Positions 16,845 to 26,374 of a DNA stretch of 64,000 bases are shown piece after piece; position 1 is the first letter of the stretch; each line of letters begins with the position of its first letter. The notes under the pieces are model-generated. The model had not been told where the DNA came from and did no database searches. It saw nothing but the letters and a program-made list of their open reading frames with translations. The stretch is from the NCBI GenBank assembly GCA_019635755.1, contig JAHBYW010000002.1:62001-126000 (forward strand), given 5' to 3'. The translations under genes were made by a program, and so were the position numbers. Source of the DNA: Rhizobiaceae bacterium (GTDB lineage: Bacteria > Pseudomonadota > Alphaproteobacteria > Rhizobiales > Rhizobiaceae).

Positions 16845-17090
16845 TCAAGGGATCTGCTTGTCTGCCCGGATCAAACCAAGAATCTCATAATCGGAACTGC
16901 CGCCGCCGGCTTCCAGCGAGAAGCGGGCTTCTTCGATGGCCTTTTCGGGAGTCATCTGGCCGAAAACCGACATCGACAGAATCTCTGGATTGTCGGCATC
17001 GAGATAAAAAACGACCCAATCCCAACCTGGCGCCTTCTCTATTTGATCGAACGTCAGACCTTTGACGACGCGAAATTTGTTGGCCATCAT
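16845..17090 (-). CDS. Small hypothetical protein
   Basis: An 81-residue soluble protein, MMANKFRVVKGLTF onward, with WDWVVFYLDADNPEIL and an acidic C-terminal half. I recognise no family. The start may be ATG 17090 or the next ATG at 17087. Base composition is visibly less GC-rich than the neighbouring genes, and so is the gap to dnaG, which hints at recent acquisition. It is divergent from dnaG. An overlapping 87-codon frame on the same strand (16885-17148) is a less convincing alternative. Confidence 0.6.
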   Translation of the reverse strand: MMANKFRVVKGLTFDQIEKAPGWDWVVFYLDADNPEILSMSVFGQMTPEKAIEEARFSLEAGGGSSDYEILGLIRADKQIP

Positions 17091-17189
17091 TCACATCCGA
17101 TCGACCTATAGATTTCGGACCGACAGCGTCAGCAGACTCGAAGGTCATTCATTGTTGACTTATCCCAGGTCGCGAGATCAGTCACGAAA

Positions 17190-19130
17190 ATGCGCTTCCC
17201 GAACGCCTTCCTCGACGAGATACGCGACCGCGTGCCGATTTCCTCGGTCGTCGGCCAGCGCGTCACGTGGGATCGCAAGAAGACCAACACGGCGCGCGGC
17301 GACTGGTGGGCGAACTGCCCCTTCCATGGCGAGAAGAGCCCGAGCTTCCATTGCGAGGATAAGAAAGGTCGCTACCACTGCTTCGGCTGCGGCGTGTCGG
17401 GCGACCATTTCCGCTTCCTGACCGAGCTGGACGGCATGAGCTTTCCCGAAGCCGTGGAAAAGGTCGCGGGCATGGCCGGCGTACCGATGCCGGCGCGCGA
17501 CGCCGAGGCCGAGAAGCGCGACCGCGAGCGCACCAGCCTCCAGGATGTCATGGAACTCGCGGCGTCCTTCTTCGAACAGCAGCTGCAGGCGGCGGTCGGC
17601 GCCAAGGCGCGCGCCTATCTGCGCGACCGCGGCCTGTCAGCAGCGACGCAGCAGTCGTTCCGGCTGGGCTATGCGCCGGACAGCCGCAACGCGCTGAAGG
17701 AGTTCCTCGCCGGCAAGGGCGTCGAGAAGACGCAGATGGAAGCCTGCGGCCTGCTGGTATTCGGCGATGACGTGCCGGTGTCCTACGACCGGTTCCGCGA
17801 CCGGGTGATGTTTCCGATCCCGGATTCGCGCGGACGCATCATCGCCTTCGGCGGGCGGGCGCTGTCTCCCGACGTGCCGGCCAAATACCTGAACTCGCCC
17901 GAGACCGAGCTCTTCCACAAGGGCAATGTGCTCTACAACTTCGCGCGCGCCCGGAAGGCCGTGCAGAAGCAAGGCACGGTGATCGCGGTCGAAGGCTACA
18001 TGGACACGATCGCGCTGGCGCAGGCCGGGTTCGAGCACGTGGTCGCGCCGCTTGGCACCGCGCTGACGGAGAACCAGCTGGAACTGCTCTGGCGCATGGC
18101 GGGCGAGCCCGTGCTCTGCTTCGACGGAGACCAGGCAGGGCTGAAGGCCGCGTGGCGCGCGGCCGACATGGCGCTGCCGCTCATCCAGCCGGGCCGCTCG
18201 GTGCGGTTCGCGCTGCTGCCGGACGGGCAGGACCCCGACGATCTTGTCAGGAGCGGCGGTCCGGACGCCTTCCGCGCGGTCCTGGCCGACGCAAGGCCGC
18301 TCGCCGACCTGATCTGGAGCCGCGAGACGGCCGGCGGCGTGTTCGATACGCCCGAGCGCCGGGCGGAGCTGGAAAAGACGCTGCGCGAGCTCGCCGGCCG
18401 CATCCGCGACGAAAGCGTGCGCCGGCACTACGGGCAGGAGTTCCGCGAGCGCACGCAGGCCTTCTTCGGCGCGGCGCATGCGGGCCAGCGGCAGCGGAGC
18501 GGCGACGACCGCCGGCGGCCGGGGCCGGGGCCGGGCGGCCAATGGGCGCGCGGCGGCGCGGCGCAGGGGCGCACACCGATCACCGAGAGCCTCAGCCGGT
18601 CGGCGCTGCTGACGAAGGGCAACGCCGCGATGCCGGTGCGCGAGGCGGCGATCATGGTGGCGCTGATCAACCATCCGCGGCTGATCGACGAGTTCTTCGC
18701 GCAGGTGGAGTTTCTCGACCTCTCCAATCCGGAGCTGAGGGCGCTGCATTCCGTCCTGCTCGACGCCCTAGCGCATGACGTTGCGGGCGACGCGGCCTCG
18801 CTCATCGAAGCGGTCGACCGCGCCGGGCGGCGCGACACCTGGGACCGCGCGGTCGCGCTCGTGCGGCGGATGCGGCTGTGGCCCGCGCTGGAAGAGGCCG
18901 CCTTCGAGGACGCCCGCGAGGCGTTCGCCCAGGCGCTCCACTTGCAGCTCAGCGCGGGCTCTCTACATAGGGAGCTGAAGGCGGCAGAAGCGGCTCTCGC
19001 AACCGATCCAACCGATGAGAATTACCGGCATCTCGTGGCAATCCAGAAGGAATTCCGCGATGTGCAGGCGCCCGAGGCGCTCGTCGAGGGCTTCGGACTT
19101 CTCTCCGGCCGGGGAGGCCGGAATTTCTAG
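17190..19130 (+). CDS. dnaG: DNA primase
   Basis: A 646-residue DnaG, which makes RNA primers at the replication fork. The CHC2 zinc finger uses Cys43, His46, Cys64 and Cys67 (NCPFHGEKS, YHCFGCG). The Toprim core has EGYMD at 268-272 and CFDGDQAG further on. The C-terminal third is the DnaB-binding region, separated by a Gly/Arg-rich linker near residue 430-460. Start ATG 17190 gives the family N-terminus MRFPNAFLDEIRDRVPIS. rpoD follows in the same direction 295 bases downstream, the usual order in bacteria. Confidence 0.98.
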   Translation: MRFPNAFLDEIRDRVPISSVVGQRVTWDRKKTNTARGDWWANCPFHGEKSPSFHCEDKKGRYHCFGCGVSGDHFRFLTELDGMSFPEAVEKVAGMAGVPMPARDAEAEKRDRERTSLQDVMELAASFFEQQLQAAVGAKARAYLRDRGLSAATQQSFRLGYAPDSRNALKEFLAGKGVEKTQMEACGLLVFGDDVPVSYDRFRDRVMFPIPDSRGRIIAFGGRALSPDVPAKYLNSPETELFHKGNVLYNFARARKAVQKQGTVIAVEGYMDTIALAQAGFEHVVAPLGTALTENQLELLWRMAGEPVLCFDGDQAGLKAAWRAADMALPLIQPGRSVRFALLPDGQDPDDLVRSGGPDAFRAVLADARPLADLIWSRETAGGVFDTPERRAELEKTLRELAGRIRDESVRRHYGQEFRERTQAFFGAAHAGQRQRSGDDRRRPGPGPGGQWARGGAAQGRTPITESLSRSALLTKGNAAMPVREAAIMVALINHPRLIDEFFAQVEFLDLSNPELRALHSVLLDALAHDVAGDAASLIEAVDRAGRRDTWDRAVALVRRMRLWPALEEAAFEDAREAFAQALHLQLSAGSLHRELKAAEAALATDPTDENYRHLVAIQKEFRDVQAPEALVEGFGLLSGRGGRNF

Positions 19131-19135
19131 CATTT

Positions 19136-19158
19136 GATTCGCTTTTTTAACGCGAATC
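19136..19158 (+). terminator. Possible dnaG terminator hairpin
   Basis: A 7-bp stem (GATTCGC and GCGAATC) begins six bases after the dnaG stop and encloses the loop TTTTTTAAC. The T-run is in the loop rather than after the stem, so this is only a possible attenuator. The rest of the dnaG-rpoD gap to 19425 shows no clear gene. Confidence 0.35.
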
Positions 19159-19425
19159 GTGCCAGAGCAGCTTGACCTGCCGTCCAAATGACGGAATCAG
19201 GACGATTCGAGCGGCAAGCCCACGGTTGAGAGCCCCAGGTCAGAGGCATTGGCGCATCCAATTTCGCGGAGCACAGCTTGGCCAGACGGGCTCGCGGGAC
19301 CTGCCGCGGCAGGCCACGCTGGACCCTGAACCGGCAATTCGCGGTCGAAGTGGGGCTTGAACCCCCGGAAATCAGCGGCAGATAGAGTTCCGTAGCGGGC
19401 GAACCGCGTGGAGAGACGAGACAGA

Positions 19426-21468
19426 ATGGCGACGAAGGCAAAGGCGAAGGACAAGGAAGAGGCCGAGACCGAGCGCGAGGGCACGACCGACGGCCCGCTG
19501 CTCGACCTCTCCGACGACGCGGTCAAGAAGATGATCAAGGCCGCGAAGAAGCGCGGCTACGTCACCCTTGACGAACTGAACGCGGTCCTTCCCTCCGACC
19601 AGACCGATCCCGACCGCATCGAAGACATCAATGCGATGCTCTCCGACATGGGCATCAACGTGGTCGAGGACGAGGAGGCCGCCGAGGAAGGCGAGGCGGC
19701 CGCCGATCCGGCCGAGGCCGAGGAAGACGCCAACGAGCTTGCCGAGCAGACCGGCACGGCCGTCGCCACGACGACGGCCAAGAAGGAGCCGACCGACCGC
19801 ACCGACGACCCGGTGCGCATGTATCTGCGCGAGATGGGCTCGGTGGAGCTGCTGTCGCGCGAGGGCGAGATCGCCATCGCCAAGCGCATCGAGGCCGGCC
19901 GCGAGACGATGATCGCTGGGCTGTGCGAAAGCCCGCTGACCTTCCAGGCCATCATCATCTGGCGCAACGACCTCAACGAATCCAAGGTGCTGCTGCGCGA
20001 GATCATCGATCTCGAGGCGACCTATGCAGGCCCCGAGGCCAAGCAGGCGCCCGTGGTGGAGCGCGCCGAGGAAGACGCCAAGCCGAAGGCCGACGAGCCG
20101 CGCGGCCGCCGTCCCAGCCGCGACGACGAGGACGACATCACCAATGTCGGCGGCGAGGGCCGCGTCGAAGAAGACGACGAGGACGAGGACGAGGCGAACC
20201 TGTCGCTGGCGGCGATGGAGGCGGAGCTGCGCCCGCAGGTCATGGCGACGCTCGACACGATCGCCGACACCTACAAGAAGCTGCGCCGGCTGCAGGACCA
20301 GCAGGTCGAGAACCGGCTGGCGGCCTCTGGCTCGCTGTCGCCCAGCCAGGACCGCCGGCTGAAGCACCTCAAGGACGAACTGATCACCGCAGTGAAGTCG
20401 CTGTCGCTCAACCAGGCGCGCATCGAGGCGCTGGTCGAGCAGCTCTACGACATCAACAAGCGGCTCGTGCAGAACGAGGGCAAGCTGCTGCGCCTGGCGG
20501 AGAGCTACGGCGTGCGGCGCGACGAGTTCCTGAAGGAGTATCAGGGCTCGGAACTCGACCCGAACTGGATGCGGCGCATCTCGAACCTGTCCGGCAGGGG
20601 CTGGAAGGAGTTCACCAAGCGCGAGAAGGACACGATCAAGGACATCCGCGGCGAGATCCAGAACCTCGCGACGGAGACCGCGATCTCGATCCTGGAATTC
20701 CGCAAGATCGTGAACCAGGTGCAGAAGGGCGAGCGCGAGGCGGCGATCGCCAAGAAGGAGATGGTGGAGGCGAACCTGCGCCTCGTGATCTCCATCGCCA
20801 AGAAGTACACCAACCGCGGCCTGCAGTTCCTGGACCTGATCCAGGAAGGCAACATCGGCCTGATGAAGGCCGTCGACAAGTTCGAGTACCGCCGCGGCTA
20901 CAAGTTCTCGACCTATGCGACGTGGTGGATCCGGCAGGCGATCACCCGCTCGATCGCCGACCAGGCGCGCACCATCCGCATCCCGGTCCACATGATCGAG
21001 ACGATCAACAAGATCGTGCGGACGAGCCGGCAGATGCTGCATGAGATCGGCCGCGAGCCGACGCCGGAGGAACTGGCGGAAAAGCTCGCCATGCCGCTCG
21101 AAAAGGTGCGCAAGGTTCTCAAGATCGCCAAGGAGCCGATCAGCCTCGAGACGCCGGTCGGCGACGAGGAGGATTCGCATCTGGGCGACTTCATCGAGGA
21201 CAAGAACGCGATCCTGCCGATCGACGCCGCGATCCAGGCCAATCTGCGCGAGACGACGACGCGGGTGCTGGCGTCGCTGACGCCGCGCGAGGAGCGCGTG
21301 CTGCGCATGCGCTTCGGCATCGGCATGAACACCGACCACACGCTGGAGGAGGTCGGCCAGCAGTTCTCGGTGACGCGCGAACGCATCCGCCAGATCGAGG
21401 CGAAGGCGCTGAGGAAGCTGAAGCACCCGAGCCGGAGCCGGAAGCTCAGGAGCTTCCTGGATAGCTGA
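19426..21468 (+). CDS. rpoD: RNA polymerase primary sigma factor (sigma-70)
   Basis: A 680-residue RpoD of alphaproteobacterial type. Region 1.1 (residues about 20-85), region 1.2 ([22 protein letters not shown]), an acidic non-conserved insert (residues about 200-265), region 2 ([32 protein letters not shown]), region 3 and region 4 ([21 protein letters not shown]) are all present and in order. ATG 19426 is chosen because GGAGAGACGAG precedes it. A GTG at 19408 is in frame but has no ribosome site. A strong terminator follows at 21478-21507. It directs transcription of housekeeping genes. Confidence 0.98.
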   Translation: MATKAKAKDKEEAETEREGTTDGPLLDLSDDAVKKMIKAAKKRGYVTLDELNAVLPSDQTDPDRIEDINAMLSDMGINVVEDEEAAEEGEAAADPAEAEEDANELAEQTGTAVATTTAKKEPTDRTDDPVRMYLREMGSVELLSREGEIAIAKRIEAGRETMIAGLCESPLTFQAIIIWRNDLNESKVLLREIIDLEATYAGPEAKQAPVVERAEEDAKPKADEPRGRRPSRDDEDDITNVGGEGRVEEDDEDEDEANLSLAAMEAELRPQVMATLDTIADTYKKLRRLQDQQVENRLAASGSLSPSQDRRLKHLKDELITAVKSLSLNQARIEALVEQLYDINKRLVQNEGKLLRLAESYGVRRDEFLKEYQGSELDPNWMRRISNLSGRGWKEFTKREKDTIKDIRGEIQNLATETAISILEFRKIVNQVQKGEREAAIAKKEMVEANLRLVISIAKKYTNRGLQFLDLIQEGNIGLMKAVDKFEYRRGYKFSTYATWWIRQAITRSIADQARTIRIPVHMIETINKIVRTSRQMLHEIGREPTPEELAEKLAMPLEKVRKVLKIAKEPISLETPVGDEEDSHLGDFIEDKNAILPIDAAIQANLRETTTRVLASLTPREERVLRMRFGIGMNTDHTLEEVGQQFSVTRERIRQIEAKALRKLKHPSRSRKLRSFLDS

Positions 21469-21477
21469 TTTCAAGAA

Positions 21478-21507
21478 AAACCCGGCCGAGCGCCGGGTTT
21501 CTCTTTT
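21478..21507 (+). terminator. Rho-independent terminator of rpoD
   Basis: A 9-bp perfect stem (AAACCCGGC and GCCGGGTTT) with loop CGAGC, followed by CTCTTTT, nine bases after the rpoD stop. Confidence 0.9.
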
Positions 21508-21534
21508 CAGCGACGGTTGTGATACATTGCTCCC

Positions 21535-22143
21535 ATGAACGAGTGGTTCCCGCACGATCTGCCCTGGCCCGCGACGACGCAGGCGGCCGACGGCATGCCG
21601 CGGCGGGCGTGGTCCGTCGCCGAGATCGAGGCGATGGTCGAAGCCGGCATCATCGACGAGCACGAACGGTTCGAACTGATCGGCGGGGAGGTTGTGCCGA
21701 TGTCGCCCAAGGGTGCGCGCCATGAGATGGTGAAGGCCGAACTCAACGAACATTTTCAGAGGCTTCACGTCGACGATTATCGCATCGTTCCGGAAACCAC
21801 GCTGCGGCTCGACGAGAAGGCGTTCCTGGAGCCGGACTTCTGCGTCTTTCCGCGCGCGATATCGCCGGGGGACATGCGCGGCTACGACGTTCGCCTCGCG
21901 GTTGAGATCGCCGACACGAGCCTTCGCTACGACCTCGGCCGCAAGCCGGGCGTTTATGGCGCCTATGGCATTCCCGAGGTCTGGGTCATCGACGCCAGGA
22001 CATTGGTGACCCATGTGCATCGCAGGCTGGGCGCTGAAGGCTACCGCGAAAAGATCGAGGTGCCACCGGAGGGCGAGGTCGTGTCTGCGCAGGTCGAGGC
22101 GATCCGCTTCAGCTTCGCGACGCTCGGCCTAAGGCCACTCTAA
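21535..22143 (+). CDS. Uma2 family endonuclease (DUF820)
   Basis: A 202-residue protein of the Uma2/DUF820 family (PD-(D/E)XK-like fold). Family features are FELIGGEVVPMSP near residue 42, LEPDFCVFP, VEIADTSLRYD and KPGVYGAYGIPEVWVID, which supply the usual E..D..E.K catalytic set. Members are expanded in cyanobacteria and scattered in other phyla, and their function is poorly known. The gene lies right after the rpoD terminator, so it should have its own promoter. Start ATG 21535 is the first in frame. Confidence 0.85.
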   Translation: MNEWFPHDLPWPATTQAADGMPRRAWSVAEIEAMVEAGIIDEHERFELIGGEVVPMSPKGARHEMVKAELNEHFQRLHVDDYRIVPETTLRLDEKAFLEPDFCVFPRAISPGDMRGYDVRLAVEIADTSLRYDLGRKPGVYGAYGIPEVWVIDARTLVTHVHRRLGAEGYREKIEVPPEGEVVSAQVEAIRFSFATLGLRPL

Positions 22144-22146
22144 AAT

Positions 22147-23106
22147 CTAAAACTTCACCGTCGCAACCACCGCGCGATGATCCGACGGCCAGGGCGTCAC
22201 GACCATGCCGGCCTCCGGCGATTTCTCGCCGACGATCTCCGACGAGATGACCTTCAGGTTCGCAGCCTTGCCGAAGACGAAGTCGATGCGGTCGTGATGG
22301 TCCTCCGGATCTTTCGGGTCGCTGGTCGGAGTCCAGGTGAAGGCCGGGTAGGCGACCGGGTCGGGATTGGCGGCGCGGAAGAGGTCGACGAAGCCCGCCT
22401 TTTCCAGCTTGGTCGTGCCCGGCCAGGCAACCGGCAGCGGCTGCAGGCCGGCGGCCACGGTCGCGGCCGTCCAGTCCAGGTGCGACGGCTCGTTGAAGTC
22501 GCCGGCGATGAAAACCGCGGCCGCGTCGGACAAGCCGCCGGCCGTTGCGATCAGCGAGTCGAACGCCGGGCCGCGCGTCTTCTCGGCCCATTCGACGGCC
22601 TCGGCTTCGGTCTTGATGAAAGGCGCGTCGCCATATTCGATGTTGAGAAGCTGGTAGGGCTGATAGGGCGAATCGTCGAGATGGGCGGCCAGCATGTAGA
22701 TGGTGCGGCCATTCACGTCGATCTCGACGCCGAGATTGCCGGGGAGCGCCTTTCCGATCGGGTAGCGCGAGATGACGGCGTTGGACCAGAGCGTCGGGCC
22801 GGCGCCCTCCTGATCGTAGTAGAAGAAGCCAAGCGCCTTGGCGATGTCGGCCGCGACGGAGTTGCCCTGCGGCGGGCAGACGTCGGCCGTGCAGCTGTCG
22901 CCCTCCGTCTGCGTCTCCAGGACGGCGATGATGTCGGGGTTTGCCGCCTTGATGACCGCGACGGTCTCGTCGACCGGCTTGCCCTCGTTCGCGCCGCCGC
23001 CCCAGATGTTGTAGGCCATGACGGTGAGCGTCGTCTGCTGCGCGGGCGCCTGTCCCGTCATCGCCAGGACCATGCCCATCGCGGCCGTCAAGCGCAGTGC
23101 GTTCAT
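22147..23106 (-). CDS. Secreted endonuclease/exonuclease/phosphatase family protein
   Basis: A 319-residue protein with a signal peptide (MNALRLTAAMGMVLAMTGQAPAQ) and an EEP-fold hydrolase domain. Metal and catalytic motifs are visible: MAYNIWGGG, AVLETQTEGD, AAHLDDSPYQ, IAGDFNEPSHLDW, DRIDFVF and PWPSDHRAVVATV. The fold covers nucleases, phosphatases and sphingomyelinases; the periplasmic substrate is unknown. ATG 23106 was chosen over an upstream in-frame ATG at 23160 because it has GGGGGACTCAGG just before it and opens the signal peptide. It converges on the Uma2 gene with three bases between stops. Confidence 0.88.
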   Translation of the reverse strand: MNALRLTAAMGMVLAMTGQAPAQQTTLTVMAYNIWGGGANEGKPVDETVAVIKAANPDIIAVLETQTEGDSCTADVCPPQGNSVAADIAKALGFFYYDQEGAGPTLWSNAVISRYPIGKALPGNLGVEIDVNGRTIYMLAAHLDDSPYQPYQLLNIEYGDAPFIKTEAEAVEWAEKTRGPAFDSLIATAGGLSDAAAVFIAGDFNEPSHLDWTAATVAAGLQPLPVAWPGTTKLEKAGFVDLFRAANPDPVAYPAFTWTPTSDPKDPEDHHDRIDFVFGKAANLKVISSEIVGEKSPEAGMVVTPWPSDHRAVVATVKF

Positions 23107-23267
23107 CCTGAGTCCCCCAATCCGATTTTTCCGGCGGACCGCGGTTGCGGCCGGCCGCATGACGATGCGATGTTAGCCCTGCAAGGCGTCCGCGATCCAG
23201 CGCGATCAAGCGATTTCCGCAACGAGCGTGATCGGAGGCGGCACCCGGAACATCCAACAGAGCTCCG

Positions 23268-23690
23268 ATGGCACAGTCGCTTGTCAGAATTGATACGAGG
23301 GGACAGGGGCTCTACGAGTTCACCGACCGGGCGACGGACTTCGTGCGGCAGGCCCACGCCGGCGACGGTCTTCTGACGCTTTTCGTGCGCCACACCTCGT
23401 GCTCGCTGCTGATCCAGGAGAATGCCGACCCGGACGTGCGGCAGGATCTGGAAGCGTTCTTCCGGCGCCTGGTTCCTCCAGCGGACGATCCGTCGATGCG
23501 CTACCTCGTGCACCGGACCGAGGGGCCGGACGACATGCCGGCTCACATCAAGGCGGCGCTGACAGCGGTGTCCCTGTCGATCCCGGTCACCGCCGGTCGG
23601 CTGGCGCTCGGCGTGTGGCAGGGCATCTACCTCTTCGAGTATCGCGACCAGCCGCACCGGCGCGAGGTGGTCATGCACCTGTCGGCCTGA
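23268..23690 (+). CDS. yjbQ: YjbQ/UPF0047 family protein
   Basis: A 140-residue UPF0047 (YjbQ) protein. Conserved elements are TLFVRHTSCSLLIQENADPDVRQDL at 38-62, the centre of the family, then YLVHRTEGPDDMPAHIKAAL and the end LGVWQGIYLFEYRDQPHRREVVMHL. E. coli YjbQ has weak thiamine-phosphate synthase activity, but the physiological role is not settled. It is divergent from the EEP gene and the predicted HlyU gene follows it. Confidence 0.92.
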   Translation: MAQSLVRIDTRGQGLYEFTDRATDFVRQAHAGDGLLTLFVRHTSCSLLIQENADPDVRQDLEAFFRRLVPPADDPSMRYLVHRTEGPDDMPAHIKAALTAVSLSIPVTAGRLALGVWQGIYLFEYRDQPHRREVVMHLSA

Positions 23691-23775
23691 TCAGCCGACC
23701 GGCGGCGGTGTCGGCGGCCCGTTCCGGCTTTCCTTCTGCGGCGGAGGGGCTATGTTCGGGCGACGGAGGATCGCG

Positions 23776-24072
23776 ATGTCGTTCTGGAAGAAGCTTTTCG
23801 GCGGCGGGCATGCGGAGAGCGTGCCGGGTCCGGCGCGCGCGGCCAAGACCATCGAATACAAGGGCTTCTCGATCAGCGCGACGCCCTACAAGGCCGATGG
23901 TGGACAGTACCAGACCAGCGGCATCGTCTCGAAGGAAGTCGGCGGCGAGCTGAAGGAGCACAAGTTCATCCGCGCCGACCGCTTTTCGGGCCTGGACGAT
24001 GCGGTCGAAGTGTCCCTGTCGAAGGGCCGCCAGCTCGTCGACCAGCTGGGCGAGCGCGTCTTCGCCAGCTAG
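23776..24072 (+). CDS. HlyU family protein
   Basis: A 98-residue protein beginning MSFWKKLFGGG, a start typical of HlyU-family proteins (PF10115) in alphaproteobacteria, followed by IEYKGFSISATPYKADGGQYQTSGIVSKE. Vibrio HlyU activates haemolysin, while this family is of unknown function in rhizobia. ATG 23776 has GGAGGATCGCG before it; a GTG/ATG at 23752 lacks that. Its stop abuts the stop of the DUF2259 gene on the other strand. Confidence 0.85.
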   Translation: MSFWKKLFGGGHAESVPGPARAAKTIEYKGFSISATPYKADGGQYQTSGIVSKEVGGELKEHKFIRADRFSGLDDAVEVSLSKGRQLVDQLGERVFAS

Positions 24073-24924
24073 CTATTCGGCTCCTTCCGGCAGGCCGACG
24101 AAGAGCGCATGCCAGCCGGCCGCGTCGCCGGCGGACTGCCAGACCTGCGTCATGAACAAGACAACGACCGAGGTGCCGGTTTCAGCCTGTTCAGGCGGCG
24201 CGAAGACGTCGGCGATCCACATGCCCGTGGCGCAACTCTCCGCCGGGACCTGCCAGTCGTAGCGGGTCGAACCGCGCGCGACCTCCCGGGTCTCCGGATA
24301 GCTCTGCCACGCGACGACGTCGAAGGAGACCGGCTTGATCCGGACGGGCGGCAGCTCGTTGTAGCAGTCGGCCGGTTCGGCTTCCTGCCGCGCCGAGATC
24401 GCGTAGGCATGCTGGGTGTCGGGCACGGCGCCGGGCAGGGACGGCGCGAGCACGAAGGTCAGCGGCTGGCTGTCGGTGTCGACGGGCCCGCGCTGCGTCA
24501 CCGGCACGCCGGCGAGGCGGCGCCCGCCGAGGCCGATGCCGAGCGCGTCCAGCCGGACGCTCGCCTCGGCGCGGACCGCCCTGCGCAGTCCCAGCAGGTC
24601 GGGCGTGCCGTCGCCGGTGTCGATCAGCGCCGGGTCCGGCTCGAAGCCGCCGACGCTGCCCGGGAAGCGCCCGTCGACCACCTCCGGCACGAGCCCGATC
24701 GGAAAATCCGGCACCAGCGCGTTGGTCTCGCGATCGATGACGAAGACGGCCGAATAGACCGCATCGGAGACAATGTCCCATGCGTACTGCTCATAGGCGA
24801 AATAGCGACCGTCGGGCGAGAAGCCGATGATCTCGGCGTCGGGCGCATCGGTCAGTTCCCGCGCGGCAGCGGCTTGCGGCAGGACAAAGACAAGGCACAA
24901 GAAGACTGCAACAATCCTCACCAT
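24073..24924 (-). CDS. DUF2259 family secreted protein
   Basis: A 283-residue protein with a signal peptide (MVRIVAVFLCLVFVLPQAAAA) and the body of DUF2259 (PF10016), recognisable by DAPDAEIIGFSPDGRYFAYEQYAWD and the C-terminal WHALFVGLPE. Function is unknown and location is predicted periplasmic. ATG 24924 is preferred over the longer frame to 25074 because GAGGAG precedes it and it starts the signal peptide. The gene converges with the HlyU gene and is divergent from the GyrI-like gene. Confidence 0.85.
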   Translation of the reverse strand: MVRIVAVFLCLVFVLPQAAAARELTDAPDAEIIGFSPDGRYFAYEQYAWDIVSDAVYSAVFVIDRETNALVPDFPIGLVPEVVDGRFPGSVGGFEPDPALIDTGDGTPDLLGLRRAVRAEASVRLDALGIGLGGRRLAGVPVTQRGPVDTDSQPLTFVLAPSLPGAVPDTQHAYAISARQEAEPADCYNELPPVRIKPVSFDVVAWQSYPETREVARGSTRYDWQVPAESCATGMWIADVFAPPEQAETGTSVVVLFMTQVWQSAGDAAGWHALFVGLPEGAE

Positions 24925-25054
24925 GCTGCGCTCCTCACAGACGCCCTCATCTAGACGCGCGCGCAGGCTGGCGGCAAGCCCGCGGCTTGCCGTCGGCCTT
25001 CGGCAGGGCGATGATCCGGGGCCGGCGGCAGCGGAAGGTCCGTCGAGGTGACGC

Positions 25055-25675
25055 ATGAAAAAGATCGATCTCAAGAAGGCCCTGAAGCCGCTCTACAATC
25101 CGCCGGCCGGACAGTTCGAAAAGGTCGACGTGCCGCCCTTCACCTACTTCATGGTGGACGGCACCGGCGACCCGAACACCGCCGCGTCGTATCGCGAGGC
25201 GCTGGAGGCGCTGTACACCGCTTCCTACACGCTCAAGTTCATGGCGAAGAAGGAGCTCGGACGCGACTATGTCGTGCCGCCGCTCGAAGGGCTGTGGTGG
25301 GCGGACGACATGTCGTCCTTCGTGACGCGCCGCAAGGACCAGTGGTCATGGACGATGATGATCATGATTCCCGACTTCGTCGATGCCGCGATGGCCGGCC
25401 GCGCGATGAAGGCGGCGGCCGAAAAGAAGGCGCTGACCGCGCTCGCGCGGATGCGTATCGAGCGCCTGGAAGAAGGCCTAGCGGTGCAGATCATGCATAT
25501 CGGCCCGTATGACGAGGAAGGGCCGACGCTGAAGCGCCTGCACGAGGAGTTCCTGCCAGCCAACGGCCTGGTGGAGCGTGGGCACCACCACGAGATCTAC
25601 CTCGGCGATCCGCGCAAGACGGCCGCGGCGAAACTGAAGACCGTGCTGCGCCAGCCCGTCAGCGCAAAACGCTAG
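25055..25675 (+). CDS. GyrI-like domain protein
   Basis: A 206-residue protein of the GyrI-like small-molecule-binding family (COG4832). The start MKKIDLKKALKPLYNPPAGQFEKVDVPP and later GLAVQIMHIGPYDEEGPTLKRLHEEFLPANGL are typical. There is no DNA-binding domain, so it is a stand-alone ligand-binding or hydrolase-like protein, role unknown. Start ATG 25055 has GAGGTGACGC before it. Confidence 0.88.
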   Translation: MKKIDLKKALKPLYNPPAGQFEKVDVPPFTYFMVDGTGDPNTAASYREALEALYTASYTLKFMAKKELGRDYVVPPLEGLWWADDMSSFVTRRKDQWSWTMMIMIPDFVDAAMAGRAMKAAAEKKALTALARMRIERLEEGLAVQIMHIGPYDEEGPTLKRLHEEFLPANGLVERGHHHEIYLGDPRKTAAAKLKTVLRQPVSAKR

Positions 25676-25702
25676 CGCCAGGCACGCGGCCGGGATTGCG
25701 GG

Positions 25703-26236
25703 CTAGGGTTTCTCGGCGGCCGCCTTCAGCCGGGCCAGGCCCCTCTCGTAGTCCGGGCCGATCCAGCGGTCGAACATCAGGCCGAACCAGCGCTCGGCGA
25801 TGCCGTTCAGCGGGCTCCTGAAGCTCCACGTCGCGCGCGTGCCGGCGCCCTGTGGCGCGAGGTCCCAGACCGCCATAGCCTTGCTGAACGGCCCGAAGTC
25901 GAGTTCGGACGCCACATGGGTCGGCGGCGTGTATTCGACGATGGTCTGGGAGCCGCTGCCGACATCGGGATTGTCCGAGGTCCAGACCATCTTCTGGCCG
26001 ACACCGGATTCCGGTCCCTCGAACGTGTATCTGATGTTCGGGTCGAGGTCGGCCCAGGGCGAGAATTCGTCGAAGCGACGCGCGTCACCGACGATTGCGA
26101 ACACCTTCTCCGGCGGCGCCGAGATGTCCGTCGAGCGCACGACGACGGATTCGTTGGGCAGCAGCACGGAGCCGCCGACGACGACGACCGCGAGCGCGAT
26201 GATCAGATAGACGATCCATTTGAGCAGGGTGAGCAT
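25703..26236 (-). CDS. SRPBCC family protein with N-terminal membrane helix
   Basis: A 177-residue protein. Residues 3-25 form one membrane helix (LKWIVYLIIALAVVVVGGSVLLP) and the rest is a START/SRPBCC ligand-binding fold starting VVRSTDISAPPEKVFAIVGDARRFDEFSPWADLDP. The last segment FGLMFDRWIGPDYERGLARLK is characteristic. It may bind a hydrophobic molecule at the membrane. ATG 26236 has GGAGGGGACC before it; a longer frame to 26272 lacks support. It converges on the GyrI-like gene. Confidence 0.85.
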   Translation of the reverse strand: MLTLLKWIVYLIIALAVVVVGGSVLLPNESVVVRSTDISAPPEKVFAIVGDARRFDEFSPWADLDPNIRYTFEGPESGVGQKMVWTSDNPDVGSGSQTIVEYTPPTHVASELDFGPFSKAMAVWDLAPQGAGTRATWSFRSPLNGIAERWFGLMFDRWIGPDYERGLARLKAAAEKP

Positions 26237-26374
26237 GGTCCCCTCCGCCGGGGCAAATCGGTCTTGCACCATTCGCGCCGGAGGCCGGGCGCGTCAAGCA
26301 AAGGAGAGGCGCGCCGTGCGCTATTTCACCGCTGTGACACCGGTGTGGCCAAAGGACTACAGGGCCGGTTCAAA

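Noticed and set aside
19164-19193. Possible rpoD promoter (TTGACC with 17-base spacer)
   Set aside because: The -10 (AATCAG-like) is too weak to support a call.
19180-19420. tRNA-like sequence between dnaG and rpoD
   Set aside because: A few bases resemble a T-loop, but no cloverleaf with acceptor and anticodon stems can be drawn.
19372-22020. An 882-codon frame opposite rpoD
   Set aside because: It is a shadow of rpoD and the Uma2 gene with biased composition and no recognisable domain.
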